This document shows positions 27,532 through 36,931 of a stretch of 64,000 nucleotides of DNA, piece by piece. How positions within the stretch are numbered: the first letter of the stretch is position 1; each line of letters starts with the position of its first letter. Made by a program: the position numbers and the translations under genes. A model generated the notes under the pieces. It was not told the DNA's origin. It was given only the letters and a program-made list of their open reading frames with translations, and searched no databases. The DNA is from Photobacterium swingsii. Lineage in GTDB: Bacteria; Pseudomonadota; Gammaproteobacteria; Enterobacterales; Vibrionaceae. Location of the stretch: positions 1,240,001-1,304,000 of the forward strand of contig NZ_AP024853.1 of NCBI RefSeq assembly GCF_024346715.1, given 5' to 3'.

Positions 27532-27549
27532 ATAGGTGAATTCCCCCCT
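27532..27549 (+). promoter_or_regulatory. Candidate VqmA-binding site of the vqmR promoter
   Basis: ATAGGTGAATTCCCCCCT aligns with the V. cholerae VqmA operator as I recall it (AGGGGGGATTTCCCCCCT) in 14 of 18 positions, with the right half-site identical. It ends 21 bp before a TTATAT -10 hexamer (27571-27576), so it overlaps the -35 position as in V. cholerae. Confidence 0.65.
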
Positions 27550-27582
27550 ATCTGTACTGCGTACGGTTCGTTATATTTCATC

Positions 27583-27779
27583 CTGTAGGCAGCAACGTGG
27601 ATATGCGTTGTTACTTACTGCATTCTTTTAGGATGCTCTCCAATAGAGTACATATCAGTATAAACCCTCATACTGATCTATATGAGCTTCATTGGATACC
27701 TCTTCTACACGTCGTACCGGATTGTGCTCTTCGGAGTCAAACTCTTGTCTTTGCCGGCCTCATAGGCCGGCTTTTTTTT
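27583..27779 (+). ncRNA. vqmR: VqmR-like quorum-sensing small RNA
   Basis: The 540-bp gap ahead of vqmA contains a VqmA-type operator, a -10 hexamer and, at 27753-27779, a strong terminator (GCCGGCC/GGCCGGC plus eight Ts). This matches the vqmR locus, where DPO-bound VqmA switches on an Hfq-dependent sRNA that represses targets such as biofilm regulators. A 73-codon frame inside is not convincing. The 5' end is inferred from the promoter; about 195 nt is longer than the roughly 140-nt V. cholerae RNA as I recall it, so the real start or processing site may lie further in. Confidence 0.7.
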
Positions 27780-27890
27780 AATTTATTTACAATTTTGTCT
27801 AAAAATCCGTCATGGTAGCCTTGTATCATTTACGAAAGTGATTAAACTCACAGTTGATCTATGACTAATAGCCCGATCTAGGCATGCCGC

Positions 27891-28601
27891 GTGACAGATA
27901 AATTAAATCCATCCCTACTTAATATGTTCAGTCAGCTTCCCGGTTGTTGGGGCTGTAAAGATAATGACTCTATTTTTGTATTTGCGAATCAAGAATATGG
28001 CAATATTATTGGCGTAGACCACCATTTAGATTGTATTGGCAGAACTGACTTTGATATGCCAAGCCCTACCGCTGAATGTGCAGAATCTTTTATTATTCAA
28101 GACCAACAAGTTATAGATTCTGGAAAAAGAATGAAAATCCTTGATATTCACCCTTATTCAGATGGTAACTGGCGAGCTCATTTATTTACGAAAACCCCAT
28201 GGAAAGATGATGATCAAAATATTATTGGTACTATCTTTTCGGGCATAGAATTAAAAGATACGGCAATTTTAGAAGTCGGCCATTGGATTTGCCGTGCTGC
28301 AGGGTTAAGTAAGGAAAGTCAGGCCTCGTTTAGCCTAGACTTGAGCCATCATCATATAACATTAAACACACGAGAGTCTGAAGTGTTGTTTTTACTGCTG
28401 TATGGCAAAAAACCGCAATATATTTCTCGTGTGCTCAATGTTTCAGTAAAAACAGTTGAAAACTATGTATTAAAGCTTCGAGAGAAGTTTAATGCCAACT
28501 CTAAAAATGAGCTGATTGATTTAGCACTCGATAATGGTTTCGGATCACATATTCCAGAAAGTATGCTGAATAGGCAACTCTCTGTTATTTTAAAAGAGTA
28601 A
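27891..28601 (+). CDS. vqmA: VqmA quorum-sensing receptor and LuxR-type regulator
   Basis: 236 residues from GTG at 27891. The N-terminal PAS domain carries strongly conserved VqmA segments: LPGCWGCKDNDSIFVFANQ, CIGRTDFDMPSPTAECAESF, ILDIHPYSDGNWRAHLFTK and DTAILEVGHWICRAAGLS. The C-terminal LuxR-type helix-turn-helix (LNTRESEVLFLLLYGKKPQY, then VSVKTVENYVLKLREKF) ends in LIDLALDNGFGS. VqmA binds the autoinducer DPO in the cytoplasm and activates vqmR, encoded just upstream. The adjacent sRNA locus makes the assignment firm. Confidence 0.95.
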   Translation: MTDKLNPSLLNMFSQLPGCWGCKDNDSIFVFANQEYGNIIGVDHHLDCIGRTDFDMPSPTAECAESFIIQDQQVIDSGKRMKILDIHPYSDGNWRAHLFTKTPWKDDDQNIIGTIFSGIELKDTAILEVGHWICRAAGLSKESQASFSLDLSHHHITLNTRESEVLFLLLYGKKPQYISRVLNVSVKTVENYVLKLREKFNANSKNELIDLALDNGFGSHIPESMLNRQLSVILKE

Positions 28602-28733
28602 TTCCCACTTATTTTGTAATGTTTTTCTTTGCGTGGAATTTATAATAAAGCAAAACTTATTACATATTTTCAAAATATTGTAAGTCTCTTTTATATATAC
28701 TCATAGCCACTGCTTGTATATAAACAGGTTGAA

Positions 28734-28765
28734 TAAAAAAAAGCGCCCAATAGGCGCTTTTTTTA
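28734..28765. terminator. Bidirectional terminator between vqmA and pdxH
   Basis: AGCGCC (28742-28747) and GGCGCT (28753-28758) form a stem flanked by an A-run on the left and T-run on the right, placed between convergent vqmA and pdxH. Confidence 0.85.
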
Positions 28766-28766
28766 T

Positions 28767-29411
28767 TTAAGGTGCTAATCGCTCAATATCCCATGAGCTA
28801 TTATCATCCTCGCTTTGCGAGAATAAAAAGCGATCATGCAGGCGATGCTCACCGCCCTGCCAAAACTCAACAGAAGTCAATTTGACTCGATAGCCTCCCC
28901 AAAACGTAGGGACAGGTACTTCGCCTTGTGAAAACTTCTGCTTTAATTCCATATATTTGCCTTCTAAGGCCTGTCTAGCAGTCAGACGACTACTTTGCTT
29001 GCTTGCCCATGCCGCTATTTGGCTTTCCTTTGGACGAGAAGAAAAATATTTCATCACTTCAAAGGCTGACAACTTTTCGGCAATCCCCGTCACATGAACT
29101 TGGCGTTCAATACCGTGCCAAGGGAAATGTAAACTGATTTTCGCATTATCCGCCAAATGCAGTGCCTTGCGGCTACCAAGGTTGGTATAGAAAATAAAGC
29201 CATCATCATCAAAGTGCTTTAGCAGAACGATACGCTGAAAGGGTTGCCCCTCTTTATCAACGGTAGCAACTGTCATTGCCGTAGGATCCGTCAACTTGGC
29301 ATCAATCGCCTGATCAAGCCACTTACGAAATAGAGGAACAGGTGACGTAGGTAAATCGTTACGGCGTAACCCACCTCGGGTGTATTCTCGACGAATATCA
29401 GACAAATCCAT
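28767..29411 (-). CDS. pdxH: Pyridoxamine 5'-phosphate oxidase
   Basis: 214 residues from the ATG at 29411, which has GGAG six bases upstream; the ATG at 29423 precedes that site. FMN-dependent oxidase making pyridoxal 5'-phosphate from pyridoxine or pyridoxamine phosphate. Typical motifs: IRREYTRGGLRRNDLPTSPV, AMTVATVDKEGQPFQRIVLL, FYTNLGSRKALHLADN, and the C-terminal EFWQGGEHRLHDRFLFS with WDIERLAP at the end. Full length for the family. Single gene with its own terminator, opposite dctB. Confidence 0.96.
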   Translation of the reverse strand: MDLSDIRREYTRGGLRRNDLPTSPVPLFRKWLDQAIDAKLTDPTAMTVATVDKEGQPFQRIVLLKHFDDDGFIFYTNLGSRKALHLADNAKISLHFPWHGIERQVHVTGIAEKLSAFEVMKYFSSRPKESQIAAWASKQSSRLTARQALEGKYMELKQKFSQGEVPVPTFWGGYRVKLTSVEFWQGGEHRLHDRFLFSQSEDDNSSWDIERLAP

Positions 29412-29643
29412 TGTTATCTCCATTGATTAACTGGATACCTAGTGATTACTACAATCACACTAACTGGCGGTTATAATACGATAATTCCCCTCGCAAATGA
29501 TCAATTAATCCCAGCCAGACAAAAATTTACTCCCTCACTAATGATTAGGGTAGGAAACTTTGCAAGAGCAGTCACACCTTATGCACCGCTGATGTGGTAT
29601 TCACAGTTTGATTGGTATCATTTCCGCATACGATCTTGCAGGA

Positions 29644-31470
29644 ATGTTCACAGTGAACAGAAAGAATACCCTTGTTGCCTTAACCCTGATGGGGGCTTTG
29701 CTATGTGGCCTCGTCAGTGCCATTACTTATCAGCAAGTCAAACAGCACCTTTCTGAAAAAATCATCAATGATGTTAATCAGCTCGGTGAAAAATTAGATG
29801 CGCAATTATCACGCTACAGCCAGCTCCCCAAAGTGCTGGCAAGCGATCCACGGCTGCTCGACGCCTTAGTCACTGACGAAACGAGTGCGAGTGCTATTAA
29901 TCACCAATACCAACAAACAAGTTTATTACTTGAGTCCTGGGCTGACACGCTACGGGCTGACACCCTGTACTTGATCAACCGCCAAGGTGATACCCTTGCT
30001 GCCAGTAACTGGCAATCTGAAACCAGCTTCGTTGGTCAAAACTATGGTTATCGTCCGTACTTTACGCACGCACTGGCTGGCAATATAGGGCAATATTTCG
30101 CACTCGGTGCGAGTTCAGATAAGCGCGGCTATTACTTTTCAGCCCCTGTATACAAACAAAATGAAATTATAGGCGTACTCGCACTCAAGGTTGATCTCTC
30201 TGTCATTGAAGACATATGGGATTACGATCAAGTGGATTACGCCATCGCTGACCAACATGGCATTGTTTTTTACAGTTCGGAAGATGCTTGGCTTTACCAC
30301 TCCCTTATCGCCTTGCCTGAATCGCTTCGCCAAAAAGTGATTACGTCGCGCCAATATGGTAATGCCAAACTAGATACCATTAGTAAGCACTCACTTCTTA
30401 AGGATTTCCAACAACAAGATATCACCGAAATCCAACTGCCTGGTAGCAATATCTCGGCTAAAATGCTGACAACCTATCGGGAAATGGACAAAGTAGGTTG
30501 GGCTATATATGGGTTTTCACCAATCAACGCTGCTTATCAATATGTTTTCCAAGCCGTATTTATCTTTAGTGTGTTTTACTTAATGCTGTGTTTGGCGATC
30601 GTTTCTTGGCTACAAACCAGTTTTGCGCAGAAGCAGCTTGCCCTGCTCAATGACAAGCTCGAACAACTAGTTATTGAACGCACGCGAAACCTAATGGAGA
30701 CTAACCAAGAGTTGCGCGACACTATCCATCAATACGAACTGTCACAAGCTGAACTGAAACAAGCCCATAGCGAATTGGTACAAGCTGCAAAACTCGCCAT
30801 GCTCGGCGAATTGTCAGCCAGTATTAACCACGAAATTAACCAGCCTTTAGCAGCAATGCGTACTTACGCCGAAAACTCTCGTAAATTGCTCGCTAAAGAA
30901 CGCTATGATGCAGTAGCAAACAATATTGAGGAAATCATCAGCCTCAATAAAATGATCGCTGACATTATTGCTCGCTTCAAAGTTTTTGCCCGTAAAACCA
31001 CCGAGAATAATACCCGTACTGCCGTAGCCGATTCGATTCGATCGGCCACCAGTTTATTACGCAATAAGCTGATTAAACACGGCGTGATATTACGCGTTGA
31101 AGAGCTCCCCCCACACCTTGTCGTTAACATAGATGCGGTGCAATTTGAGCAGGTACTCATCAACTTGCTTCACAATGCCATCCAAGCACTGGAACACGCA
31201 CACCCACCACAGATCGGGGTGCACTTTGCCGCCGAAGACAATAACGTCGCGATTCATATTTGGGATAATGGTCCGGGGCTAGATGACGAACAAAAATACA
31301 AAATCTTCAATCCTTTTTACACCTCGAAGCCTGATGGCTTAGGGCTAGGATTGACCATTTCACGACGAATTATCGATGCTTTTTCTGGCACATTAACAGT
31401 CAAAGATCACAGTGGCGGAGGGTGTGAGTTTATTATCACATTGCCACGTAGTACCGAGGATGGACTATGA
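29644..31470 (+). CDS. dctB: C4-dicarboxylate sensor histidine kinase DctB
   Basis: 608 residues from ATG 29644; a GTG at 29653 is better spaced from AGGA and may be the true start. TM1 (residues about 9-28) and TM2 (about 300-322) bracket a periplasmic double-Cache sensor (DTLYLINRQGDTLAASNW, VGQNYGYRPYFTHALAG). A coiled coil leads to a HisKA box with the phosphoacceptor His in SASINHEINQPLAAMRTY near 394, then N (NLLHNAIQAL), G1 (DNGPGLDD) and G2 (GLGLGLTISRR) boxes. It senses succinate, fumarate or malate and phosphorylates DctD. Its stop overlaps the dctD start (ATGA). No dctPQM transporter genes are adjacent. Confidence 0.92.
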   Translation: MFTVNRKNTLVALTLMGALLCGLVSAITYQQVKQHLSEKIINDVNQLGEKLDAQLSRYSQLPKVLASDPRLLDALVTDETSASAINHQYQQTSLLLESWADTLRADTLYLINRQGDTLAASNWQSETSFVGQNYGYRPYFTHALAGNIGQYFALGASSDKRGYYFSAPVYKQNEIIGVLALKVDLSVIEDIWDYDQVDYAIADQHGIVFYSSEDAWLYHSLIALPESLRQKVITSRQYGNAKLDTISKHSLLKDFQQQDITEIQLPGSNISAKMLTTYREMDKVGWAIYGFSPINAAYQYVFQAVFIFSVFYLMLCLAIVSWLQTSFAQKQLALLNDKLEQLVIERTRNLMETNQELRDTIHQYELSQAELKQAHSELVQAAKLAMLGELSASINHEINQPLAAMRTYAENSRKLLAKERYDAVANNIEEIISLNKMIADIIARFKVFARKTTENNTRTAVADSIRSATSLLRNKLIKHGVILRVEELPPHLVVNIDAVQFEQVLINLLHNAIQALEHAHPPQIGVHFAAEDNNVAIHIWDNGPGLDDEQKYKIFNPFYTSKPDGLGLGLTISRRIIDAFSGTLTVKDHSGGGCEFIITLPRSTEDGL

Positions 31471-32819
31471 GTAAGAAAGTCATATTTATTGATGATGAAA
31501 AATCGATTCGTGATGCTTTGGGTCAGACACTTGAAATAGAAGACTATGACGTTAGCTTATTCGCGAGTGCGAAACCCGTCTTAGCTGAATTAAATAACCA
31601 TTTTGATGGTGTGATCATTTCAGACATCAACATGCCTGAAATTGATGGGATCACCTTTCTAAAGCGTGCATTAGCTATCGATCCTGAATTATCGATTATT
31701 TTACTAACTGGCCATGGTGATATCTCTATGGCTGTCGAAGCGATGCGCCTTGGCGCTTATGATTTTCTTGAGAAACCATTCTCAACAGATAATCTGCTGG
31801 ATGTCGTTAAACGTGCTGGCGATAAGCGTGAGTTGATTTTAGAAAACCGAGAGTTACGACGTGAGCTTGAAGCACAAAGCGGCCCTGGCCCTCGAATTTT
31901 AGGAAATAACCCCAAGATAAAACAGCTTCGCCGCATCTTAACCCACATAAAAGACACCCCTGCCGATGTCATGATCCATGGTGAAACAGGCACAGGGAAA
32001 GAATTAGTGGCTCGCTTTTTACATGACCACAGTATTCGCCATGATAAACCTTTTGTCGCCATCAATTGTGGTGCTATTCCCGAGACCATGATCGAAAGCG
32101 AATTATTTGGTTTTGAGTCAGGCGCCTTCACTGGAGCCCAAAAGAAACGCGTGGGTAAAATTGCTCACGCCAACGGCGGCACACTGTTTCTTGATGAAAT
32201 AGAGTCAATGCCAATGGCGTTACAAATAAAAATGCTGCGCGTGCTTGAAGAGCGAAAAGTAGAACCTCTTGGAACCAACCAATGTGTCGACCTTGATGTA
32301 CGTATTATTGCGGCAACCAAAGAAAACCTAAAAATTAAGAGTGATAAGGGCGAGTTTAGGGATGATCTGTATTACCGCCTGAATGTTGTCTCAGTCGAGA
32401 TCCCACCATTGCGCGAGCGAAAAGATGACATCCCGATGTTATTTCAGAACTTCGTTCGCTCAGCATCAACCCGTTACAGCATTGAACCCACTGCCATTAC
32501 ATTAGATCAACAACAAAAGTTGCTTGAACATGATTGGCCGGGCAATGTTCGTGAGTTAAGGAATTTAGCCGAAAGATTGGTTCTGATGGGGGATGCTTCG
32601 GGCTTTAATGATGGTGAGAACATTCATTCAGATCAAACCTTATTAAGCCTGAGTGAGCGTGTTAATCAGTTTGAATTTACCCTGCTATGTGATGCGCTTA
32701 AGCGCCATAACGGCCGTTTAAAAGAAGCACAAGAAGAATTAGGACTTGCTCGTAAGACCCTGTATGACAAGATGAAAAAGCACAATATCGATAAGGATGA
32801 CTTTAAAACAACGCATTAG
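31467..32819 (+). CDS. dctD: Sigma-54-dependent response regulator DctD
   Basis: 450 residues. Receiver domain with phosphoacceptor Asp53 (VIISDINMPEIDG) and acidic pocket IDDEKS. The AAA+ domain has Walker A GETGTGKE near residue 172, the sigma-54 contact loop GAFTGA near 219, Walker B GGTLFLDEIE near 238, and PGNVRELRNLAERL. A Fis-type helix-turn-helix closes the protein (GRLKEAQEELGLARKTLYDK). Overlap with dctB by four bases makes a co-translated pair. It activates -24/-12 promoters of dicarboxylate uptake genes; a nearby -24/-12-like promoter at 37.1 kb is of interest. Confidence 0.93.
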   Translation: MSKKVIFIDDEKSIRDALGQTLEIEDYDVSLFASAKPVLAELNNHFDGVIISDINMPEIDGITFLKRALAIDPELSIILLTGHGDISMAVEAMRLGAYDFLEKPFSTDNLLDVVKRAGDKRELILENRELRRELEAQSGPGPRILGNNPKIKQLRRILTHIKDTPADVMIHGETGTGKELVARFLHDHSIRHDKPFVAINCGAIPETMIESELFGFESGAFTGAQKKRVGKIAHANGGTLFLDEIESMPMALQIKMLRVLEERKVEPLGTNQCVDLDVRIIAATKENLKIKSDKGEFRDDLYYRLNVVSVEIPPLRERKDDIPMLFQNFVRSASTRYSIEPTAITLDQQQKLLEHDWPGNVRELRNLAERLVLMGDASGFNDGENIHSDQTLLSLSERVNQFEFTLLCDALKRHNGRLKEAQEELGLARKTLYDKMKKHNIDKDDFKTTH

Positions 32820-32858
32820 CACCAATGCCTTATCTCTAGCTCACATTTCACTTCATTT

Positions 32859-32907
32859 CGCCACCGTGACTATCACCTGTTAAATGGTGTAAACACGGTG
32901 GCGTTTT
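32859..32907 (+). terminator. Terminator of dctBD
   Basis: CGCCACCGTG (32859-32868) pairs perfectly with CACGGTGGCG (32894-32903), followed by TTTT. It lies 40 bases behind dctD. Confidence 0.75.
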
Positions 32908-33035
32908 CAGAATCCACCTCTACCCACCTCGCAAATTAGTACTCCTAGGCCAAGCCTCTATCTGCTTAATGGCGTTGCTCTGATAGATTTTTGTTTACGT
33001 CTATCTTTACTCAACTTCTCGGTCAGGCGCGTGCT

Positions 33036-34979
33036 ATGACACTATTTAAGAATTTATTTCGCATCACCATAATCACAGGTCTATCTTTGGTTATCTTGAT
33101 GTCTGTAACACGTTTCCTCGCCTTACAAAATGGGACAAAGCATGCCCAGCAGCAGCATATCAAACATGCCCTTTCTCAGGACTTTTCACTGCTGCCTCGC
33201 CAGCATTACGATACAAGCCTTGTCGCGCTTTCTGCCTTTTTAACCATGCAGCTACACCCTTATGATTACCAAACTATTGTCATTGCACCGACCAACACAC
33301 AACAGCAATCTTTAACAATCTCGACATCGCAAACAAAATCAACCGCCCCTGCTTGGTTTATAGCAATCTTTGGCGATGACAGTTATTCGCAAACTCATAG
33401 CATCAACTTAGCCACAGACACTGTGGTCGTGACCATATCGAATAATGAGAAATGGCTATCAGACAAATTATGGCTCTACACTAAACAGCTTTTTATCGAA
33501 GCGAGTGCCATATTTACTGGCTATACCCTTGTGATTTTTTTCTTACTACGACTGGCTTTCGCGCCTTTTCAACGCTTAGTCGTACATGCTCAGCAACTCG
33601 AGAAAAATCATCAAGCTAACCCACCATCCCGTACACGCTATCAAGATCTCAACCAGCTCCATGCAAGCTACAGCTCTCTCGCGCATCAACTTGAGAGTCA
33701 TTTTCGCATTCAAGCAAAAGAAGCCGCTCATTTACGAGAGAAGGCTTACCGAGATCCTATCTCACAGCTTGGTAATAGAGAGTATTTTTTAAATCAATTA
33801 GATGCTTGGCTAACAAAAGAAGAGCAAGGGGGTTTAATCCTGATTCAAGCCAGAGTGATTAACCATAGTTATCGCTACAAAAATTATCAACAGGGTGACC
33901 ACCTGATCAGAGAAATAGCACAGGCGCTAAACCAAACAATCACTCACAGTAACAGCACGCTAGGTCGCATATCGAAAACAGAGTTCGCTGTATTGTTACC
34001 GCAAATACAACAAGAGAAATTGCACGCTTTGGCAGAACGGATTCTGGGGGCGCTCATGCCTTTAACTAAGCCTTTTAATACACCGCTTGGTATCACGATT
34101 GGATTAGCGATTTCAGAGAATACGGCGTCTGCTAGCCAGCTATTAGCGCAATTAGACAATGCAGTCATAGCAGCAGCGCAATCGCCTGCCAAGCCTATCG
34201 CTCAATCTGAGGGTGAAGGCAGCATTCATAATAAAGGCAAACAATATTGGAAAGAGCTAGTGCTTTCAGCAATACGCAATCAGCAGATCCATTTCCATTA
34301 TCAACCCGTATTAATGCAAAACAACCAGGTCTATCACCAAGAAGTTTTTAGTACTATCCAGCGCCATGATGACCTTATCACTGCAAACCAGTTTGTTGGT
34401 GCTTTAGACGAACTCAGCCAAGGGGCACAATTTGATAAACATGTAATTACGGCTTGTGTAAAACAACTGCAAGCAGACCGCCAGCTTCCGCCACTGGCCA
34501 TCAACCTAACGCGGAGCAGCGTGCAAGATCCCGCGTTTCACCGCTGGCTACATGAATTGCTTCCCTACCACCCGCTTATCTGTAAACGTTTATTTTTTGA
34601 GATCCAAGAAGGATGTTTTATCGAAGGAACGGATATGACGCAGCTGCTCTGTCAGTTACTCAAGCGGTTTGATGTTCGCTTTGGCATCGATAACTTTGGC
34701 CGCCATTTTAAGTCACTTGAATATCTGAATGATTTCAAACCCGCTTACGTAAAAATCGATTTTGCTTTTACGATGCAATTAAATAATCCTGCACAATCAG
34801 CAGTGCTGACTTCTATTTCGCGGACAGCACACAGTCTGGGCATCGAAACGATCGCAACACGAGTCGAAACTGAAACGCAGCTAGAGCGATTGTCCGAACT
34901 TTTCGTGAGTGGTTTTCAAGGATTTATTATCGAGCGCCAAGTAACTCGGGCTAAAAATTTGGCTCAGCACCATGATTAA
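33036..34979 (+). CDS. Membrane protein with degenerate GGDEF and EAL domains
   Basis: 647 residues from ATG 33036 (a TTG at 32991 is possible). Two TM helices (about residues 6-28 and 158-182) frame a periplasmic region of about 130 residues. The GGDEF-like domain begins at YRDPISQLGNREYF, but the signature is RISKTEF near 311, so no cyclase activity is expected. The EAL-like domain starts HYQPVLMQNNQ, with EVF in place of EAL, FEIQE, and DNFG for DDFG, so phosphodiesterase activity is doubtful. Length and layout resemble CsrD or LapD-type proteins: a c-di-GMP receptor or RNA-turnover adaptor. Confidence 0.85.
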   Translation: MTLFKNLFRITIITGLSLVILMSVTRFLALQNGTKHAQQQHIKHALSQDFSLLPRQHYDTSLVALSAFLTMQLHPYDYQTIVIAPTNTQQQSLTISTSQTKSTAPAWFIAIFGDDSYSQTHSINLATDTVVVTISNNEKWLSDKLWLYTKQLFIEASAIFTGYTLVIFFLLRLAFAPFQRLVVHAQQLEKNHQANPPSRTRYQDLNQLHASYSSLAHQLESHFRIQAKEAAHLREKAYRDPISQLGNREYFLNQLDAWLTKEEQGGLILIQARVINHSYRYKNYQQGDHLIREIAQALNQTITHSNSTLGRISKTEFAVLLPQIQQEKLHALAERILGALMPLTKPFNTPLGITIGLAISENTASASQLLAQLDNAVIAAAQSPAKPIAQSEGEGSIHNKGKQYWKELVLSAIRNQQIHFHYQPVLMQNNQVYHQEVFSTIQRHDDLITANQFVGALDELSQGAQFDKHVITACVKQLQADRQLPPLAINLTRSSVQDPAFHRWLHELLPYHPLICKRLFFEIQEGCFIEGTDMTQLLCQLLKRFDVRFGIDNFGRHFKSLEYLNDFKPAYVKIDFAFTMQLNNPAQSAVLTSISRTAHSLGIETIATRVETETQLERLSELFVSGFQGFIIERQVTRAKNLAQHHD

Positions 34980-34986
34980 GAATCAC

Positions 34987-35108
34987 ATTTACAGTGTAAA
35001 GCGAAGAGGCATGTTATGAAGAGCAGAAAGAAAGGGCATTTATTTACAGTGTAAATTTCGTTGAACCAACAATCCAAAACCCGCTAACGAGCTATTTACA
35101 ATGTAAAG
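34987..35108. repeat. parS2 centromere cluster (three sites)
   Basis: Three palindromes fit the chromosome-II parS2 consensus NTTTACANTGTAAAN: 34987-35001 (ATTTACAGTGTAAAG), 35042-35056 (ATTTACAGTGTAAAT) and 35094-35108 (ATTTACAATGTAAAG). They are packed in the 129-bp gap between convergent genes, about 9 kb from the origin iterons. ParB2, encoded at 40964, is expected to bind them for chromosome II segregation. Confidence 0.9.
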
Positions 35109-36755
35109 TTATAGAGGCTTCAACTCAATACCTTGCTCTCGAATTCGGATTACGGTCGGTCCGTGTTCCTGTGAAACTGGCAAAGCGTATTTTTCTAGTT
35201 GGCAATTCACCCCAGCATTGATGCACTTAATAGCCGTGATGCTAACCTGTGACAACACATCAAGGTATTCTTCTTTGAACTTATCGTAGCTGGCTTTGTG
35301 CTTGATTAGATTAGCACTGTGAAGACGATGGCTCTCTATCACTTTATTAACAAGTTCGGGGGGGCGCTTATGGGTTGGGATTTTAAGTAGCTTAATTTGC
35401 GCTTCACGCATCTGAGATAAATGGTCCTTTTCTTCTTCCCATAGACGACTGGTCTCGCTGATTTGCTTTCTCAAATGCTCAAAATTAGTAAAGGCGCATA
35501 TCGATGTCGCCGTTCCTGCCAGCGCCCCGATATTCAATGCATGGACGCTATAACCAACCGAAGCATACCCTCCGCTCAATGTGCCATAACGCTTAGTCTC
35601 ATCAACCACAGACAACTTGCCTCGAGTTGTAATATGGCAATGCAAAGCATGGTGGCTCAGGCTGATATCATCTTTTGCATCAAGTAACGTATATTGAGCA
35701 AACTTACTTGTTATTTTTCCACCTGCTCTAATGGTGCAAGCAAATTCAGAATCTGCTGCTGATTGCTTACCCAAAATGCCTTTAGCTACGATAATGTCAG
35801 CTCCAGCCTCTAACTCAGCAAGCTCAACAAAACCTAATACAGTCACAGATCCCGATACTGTCACCTTCATACCCGGTTTAACATCACCTTGAATAACAAC
35901 ACTGCCATCAAAATTCACATGCCCAGTTGTCGGACTGACATCTTTAACGACAAGTGCATCATCAACTTGGACACCATTTTTTTTGATAATAGGTACACCA
36001 GATTGCGTTGCAATGAGTATATCCTCATCGTAATCACTGATTGCAGCACCATCGTAGAGTGAAAATGGCTTATCCTCGCCCGCCTTGGCAGGAAGCACTT
36101 CACCCAACACGCTATAACCGTCGACACCAGCTGTGGCTCGAATGCGGCGCATCAGAGACTGTCCCTGCGCAACACTACACAATTCACCTAAGTCACGCAT
36201 ATCAACTTTGTCATGGTCAAGCTTACGAGGCGTCAAAACGCGCAAGCTCATGTCATCAACCAAAGGCTCAAAAGCGCTATCATCACCATGCTGTGGTAGC
36301 CGTCCTAAAGCTACCTGCATTGTGATTTTTTCACCAGGGCCAAGCAGATGTGATTTAGTCAGTAAGGTTTGAAGTAAGTTTTTACGCACACCTTTTACAA
36401 TATTATTTTGCTTTAGTGCTGATATTAATGCTGCACCATCAATATCTTGCCCGCCATAAGCACCAATCACTGTAATTGAAGCTGACATGTTATTTTTTGC
36501 AGTTTTAACAATAAGGGATGCATCTCTGCGCTCAGCAATCACAATAGATTGCGGGCTAAGGTGTTTATCAGCATTCAGGATTGCGATGGCAGAGTCTATG
36601 GCACTTTCAAACAAAAAAAGGTCGTTGCCATGTTGCGAAGAAAGTTCTTGATATATGTCGGTACGCTCAACAAGTGAAGTCACTTCAAGCAAGGGGTGGG
36701 CATGAATAGAAATCGCATTATTATCTTTGCTCAGCTTCAGGAGCGATTGGGACAT
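35109..36755 (-). CDS. FapA/DUF342-family protein
   Basis: 548 residues; AAGGAG seven bases ahead of the ATG. A central DUF342 beta-helix-like region (IRATAGVDGYSVLGEVLPAK, VNFDGSVVIQGDVKPGMKVT, GSVTVLGFVELAELEAGADI) is followed by a C-terminal coiled coil (ISETSRLWEEEKDHLSQMRE). The family includes FapA-type proteins with polymerising or scaffold roles that remain poorly defined; some members affect flagella or cell envelope. No signal peptide. It stands alone, with its 3' end directly abutting a parS2 site. Confidence 0.85.
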   Translation of the reverse strand: MSQSLLKLSKDNNAISIHAHPLLEVTSLVERTDIYQELSSQHGNDLFLFESAIDSAIAILNADKHLSPQSIVIAERRDASLIVKTAKNNMSASITVIGAYGGQDIDGAALISALKQNNIVKGVRKNLLQTLLTKSHLLGPGEKITMQVALGRLPQHGDDSAFEPLVDDMSLRVLTPRKLDHDKVDMRDLGELCSVAQGQSLMRRIRATAGVDGYSVLGEVLPAKAGEDKPFSLYDGAAISDYDEDILIATQSGVPIIKKNGVQVDDALVVKDVSPTTGHVNFDGSVVIQGDVKPGMKVTVSGSVTVLGFVELAELEAGADIIVAKGILGKQSAADSEFACTIRAGGKITSKFAQYTLLDAKDDISLSHHALHCHITTRGKLSVVDETKRYGTLSGGYASVGYSVHALNIGALAGTATSICAFTNFEHLRKQISETSRLWEEEKDHLSQMREAQIKLLKIPTHKRPPELVNKVIESHRLHSANLIKHKASYDKFKEEYLDVLSQVSITAIKCINAGVNCQLEKYALPVSQEHGPTVIRIREQGIELKPL

Positions 36756-36931
36756 AGAGAACTCCTTTTACTCTACCCGTAAAAACAATCATTTATCGCT
36801 GATTATCATTCATAGTTCATTTTACTTATTTGGGATCAGGTTAATAGCGATATCCTTAAAGAACGTCGTCTAGGTCTCATCAAATAAATGTTAAGGTTTA
36901 TGTTCTTACCCCGGCAATCCCTCTATGTCAC

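Noticed and set aside
27597..27818. 73-codon frame across the vqmR region
   Set aside because: No ribosome-binding site, and it runs through the terminator hairpin at 27753-27779; the region fits an sRNA better.
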